Translations under genes and position numbers: made by a program
Notes under the pieces: model-generated
The model's database searches: none
The model's input: the letters and a program-made list of their open reading frames with translations, nothing else
Told to the model about the DNA's origin: nothing
Part shown: in pieces, positions 13,502 through 15,020 of the stretch
Position numbering within the stretch: position 1 is the first letter of the stretch
How the letters are laid out: each line of letters starts with the position of its first letter
Assembly (NCBI GenBank): GCA_030043455.1
Contig: JASHXQ010000156.1
Span: forward strand, 1 to 15,020
Direction: 5' to 3'
Length of the DNA: 15,020 nt
DNA from: Nitrososphaerales archaeon
Lineage (GTDB): Archaea > Thermoproteota > Nitrososphaeria > Nitrososphaerales > CADDZS01

Positions 13502-14635
13502 TCAATTGTTTTGCAAGGCAAGGTCGCGGAAAATATCGAAAACGTAGGAGGCGTCCACAGGACCAGGAGAAGCCTCGGGATGGAACTGAACGGAAATGCA
13601 GGGCTTGGTCCTGTGAATCAATCCTTCAAGCGTTTTATCGTCAGCGTTCTGAAACCACGGATCGAGATTTGTTCCGTCGAGGGATTTTTCGTCTACAGTA
13701 TATCCGTGGTTCTGACTGGTGACCAGACATCGTCCCGTTTTCAGATCTATGCAGGGTTTGTTCTGCCCACGGTGACCATATTTGAGCTTGAAGGTATCTG
13801 CTCCCAAAGATAGGGCAATAATTTGCGTGCCGAGGCAAATTCCTAAGGTGGGAATACTTTTCTCAATGGCTGTACGCGCCACTTCGATCGCAGGCACGCA
13901 ATTTTTTGGATCTCCGGGGCCGTTGGAAATCACAATGCCGGCGAAGTCCGACTCTACTTCATCAAATCTAGTTCCGTAAGGGAAGACGGTAACCTCGAAT
14001 CCCCTCTGCACCAGCGATCTTACAATATTTAGCTTCAGCCCACAATCAATGACCGCGATTTTGCCGGCAACATTCTTCCCGTATTTGATCGGATTCTTAG
14101 TGGAGACCAAACTGCAAAAGTCTGTGGAGGAGTAGTCTCCGGTTGAATGAATGGCCTCGAAGCCTTCTTGTACAGAGGTAGCAATCGCCCCCATCATCAC
14201 GCCCTTTTCCCGAAGGTGCATGGTAAGTTCCCGAGTATCCACGCCCTCAATACCGGTAATGCCTTCTGACTCCATCCACTCATGCAAGGAACGCTTTGTC
14301 CGATAGTGGGAGGGCGTTTCCGAAGCTCGGTTTACAACAACTCCCTTGGTCTTAATGCTAGTCGATTCGAACCCCTGGCAGATTCCGTTATTGTCAAGAG
14401 TATAGTCAGCCACGCCATAATTTCCGATCAAGGGATAGGTAAAACATAGGATCTGGCCAGAGTACGAGGGATCGGTCATCGCCTCGGTATATCCTACCAT
14501 CCCGGTATTGAATACCACTTCGCCCACGACGGAACCTTTAGGCTTGTACCCGAGCGAATAACCGTCGAATGCCGTCCCGTCATCTAACACGAGCTTTACT
14601 GGCGAAGAATCCTGATGCGAGACGGGAACCCTCAA
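13502..14635 (-). CDS. carA: Carbamoyl-phosphate synthase small subunit
   Basis: A 377-residue glutaminase subunit that hydrolyses glutamine and channels ammonia to CarB. The N-terminal CPSase_sm domain (about 13-150) includes LVLDDGTAFDGYSLG and FNTGMVGYTEAMTDPSYSGQI. The C-terminal class I amidotransferase has the nucleophile C267 in GICLGTQ and the catalytic pair H352/E354 in VQFHPEASPGP. GHRGQNKP and TSQNHGY, usual for CarA, are also present. The start is a TTG at 14633-14635; the TATA box TTAAATA at 14654-14660 places the transcript start at about the same base, so the mRNA is probably leaderless. A 10-bp palindrome sits beside the TATA box. It forms an operon with carB. Confidence 0.97.
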   Translation of the reverse strand: MRVPVSHQDSSPVKLVLDDGTAFDGYSLGYKPKGSVVGEVVFNTGMVGYTEAMTDPSYSGQILCFTYPLIGNYGVADYTLDNNGICQGFESTSIKTKGVVVNRASETPSHYRTKRSLHEWMESEGITGIEGVDTRELTMHLREKGVMMGAIATSVQEGFEAIHSTGDYSSTDFCSLVSTKNPIKYGKNVAGKIAVIDCGLKLNIVRSLVQRGFEVTVFPYGTRFDEVESDFAGIVISNGPGDPKNCVPAIEVARTAIEKSIPTLGICLGTQIIALSLGADTFKLKYGHRGQNKPCIDLKTGRCLVTSQNHGYTVDEKSLDGTNLDPWFQNADDKTLEGLIHRTKPCISVQFHPEASPGPVDASYVFDIFRDLALQNN

Positions 14636-14653
14636 TGATAGCGCAAAAAATCG

Positions 14654-14669
14654 TATTTAACAATATTGT
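14654..14669 (-). promoter_or_regulatory. carAB promoter with adjacent palindrome
   Basis: On the minus strand, the perfect palindrome ACAATATTGT (14660-14669) runs directly into TTAAATA (14654-14660). The TATA box centre is about 22 bases before the TTG start. The palindrome occupies the place where TFB would contact the BRE, so a bound protein could block initiation. No regulator is identified. Confidence 0.5.
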
Positions 14670-14729
14670 GTCCTGGTGAAAAATTTCCGCGATCAAAGGC
14701 CAGTCGAAATGTTTCTTCTGATCACAAAA

Positions 14730-15020
14730 TTATTTTGGGAAAATTTCGTCTACAGCCTCGAGTAAATTTTTCTCTTGATCTGGCAAGTGGAATTTCAAGA
14801 AAATATTTCCATCTTCATCTACCATTCTGAAAACCGCGTACTTTGGATCAGCCTTTGTCTCCTCGGGCATAGAATTCTGGACGGGTATCGCAGCGACAGT
14901 GTCCCACTTGTGCCTAACAAATACCACTTTTTTGTCAGACTTTGAATAAATCAAGACCGGCTCTATGTTGATCGAATCATATTCTACTTCTTCTAAGTAT
15001 CCACGATCTAAGATAGCTTT
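14730..15020 (-). CDS. Unrecognised protein, C-terminal 96 residues (5' end outside window)
   Basis: The minus-strand frame is open from the right edge (KAILDRGYLEEVEYDS) to a TAA at 14730-14732. It therefore begins beyond the window, and the TTG at 14952-14954 is probably not the start. The visible part is soluble with alternating strands and turns (VVFVRHKWDTVAAIPV, YAVFRMVDEDGNIFLKFHLP) and ends in an acidic helix ending AVDEIFPK. No cysteines or transmembrane segments are visible. I do not recognise the family. It is transcribed in the same direction as carAB but is separated by 94 bases that contain the carA promoter. Confidence 0.6.
   Translation of the reverse strand, partial: KAILDRGYLEEVEYDSINIEPVLIYSKSDKKVVFVRHKWDTVAAIPVQNSMPEETKADPKYAVFRMVDEDGNIFLKFHLPDQEKNLLEAVDEIFPK

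Noticed and set aside
14355..14385. T-arm-like GGGGTTCGAATC on the minus strand, suggesting a tRNA
   Set aside because: It lies inside carA coding for CQGFES, and there is no acceptor stem, D-arm or anticodon arm around it.

Overview
The window is archaeal. It carries a group II chaperonin (thermosome) with a GGM tail, the C-terminus of an archaeal L10/P0 ribosomal protein, a Phr-type heat-shock regulator, an XRE-CBS regulator, a TRAM-domain protein, a Dpo4-type polymerase and archaeal-style TATA elements. Composition is moderate GC, and TTG/GTG starts are very common. A Thaumarchaeota/Nitrososphaeria-like (soil-type) lineage is my best guess, but only the domain-level assignment is firm.

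Layout. 1-330 is the end of a ribosomal L10 gene that enters from the left. 436-1683 (+) is an MFS transporter whose 3' end overlaps a convergent SWIM zinc-finger gene (1634-2092, -). That gene is divergent from an SbcD/Mre11-related phosphoesterase (about 2157-2948, +), apparently across one shared TATA element. An HTH-CBS regulator (3024-3641, +) converges on the thermosome gene (3695-5347, -). The thermosome gene is divergent from a Phr-like ArsR-family regulator (about 5460-6173, +), with a palindrome/direct-repeat element at the expected thermosome transcription start. Next come a 45-residue zinc ribbon (6222-6359, +) and a TRAM protein (6500-6832, +), the latter overlapping the tail of a convergent DNA polymerase IV gene (6825-7949, -).

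Upstream of polymerase IV on the same strand is the most unusual gene in the window (7987-8952, -). It encodes two MazG-like domains, the second degenerate, fused to a TIR-like domain. Its MazG homology continues about 35 codons upstream of the first ATG, into a stretch with no ATG, GTG or TTG. A small, highly charged ORF (9143-9289, -) with a good TATA box lies upstream. A KGG-motif stress protein (9492-9740, +) converges on a three-helix membrane protein with a Cys/His metal motif (9744-10169, -).

The right third is the carA-carB operon (14635 to 10252, -), encoding glutamine-dependent carbamoyl-phosphate synthase. It appears to be leaderless from a TTG start, with a perfect 10-bp palindrome beside its TATA box. 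A partial unrecognised gene (14730-15020, -) runs off the right edge.

Themes (inference): protein-folding stress (thermosome, Phr), general stress (KGG, TRAM), and DNA maintenance/nucleotide quality control (Pol IV, MazG-TIR, SWIM, SbcD-like phosphoesterase), next to a housekeeping pyrimidine/arginine operon. No tRNA, rRNA, CRISPR array, insertion sequence or att site was seen.
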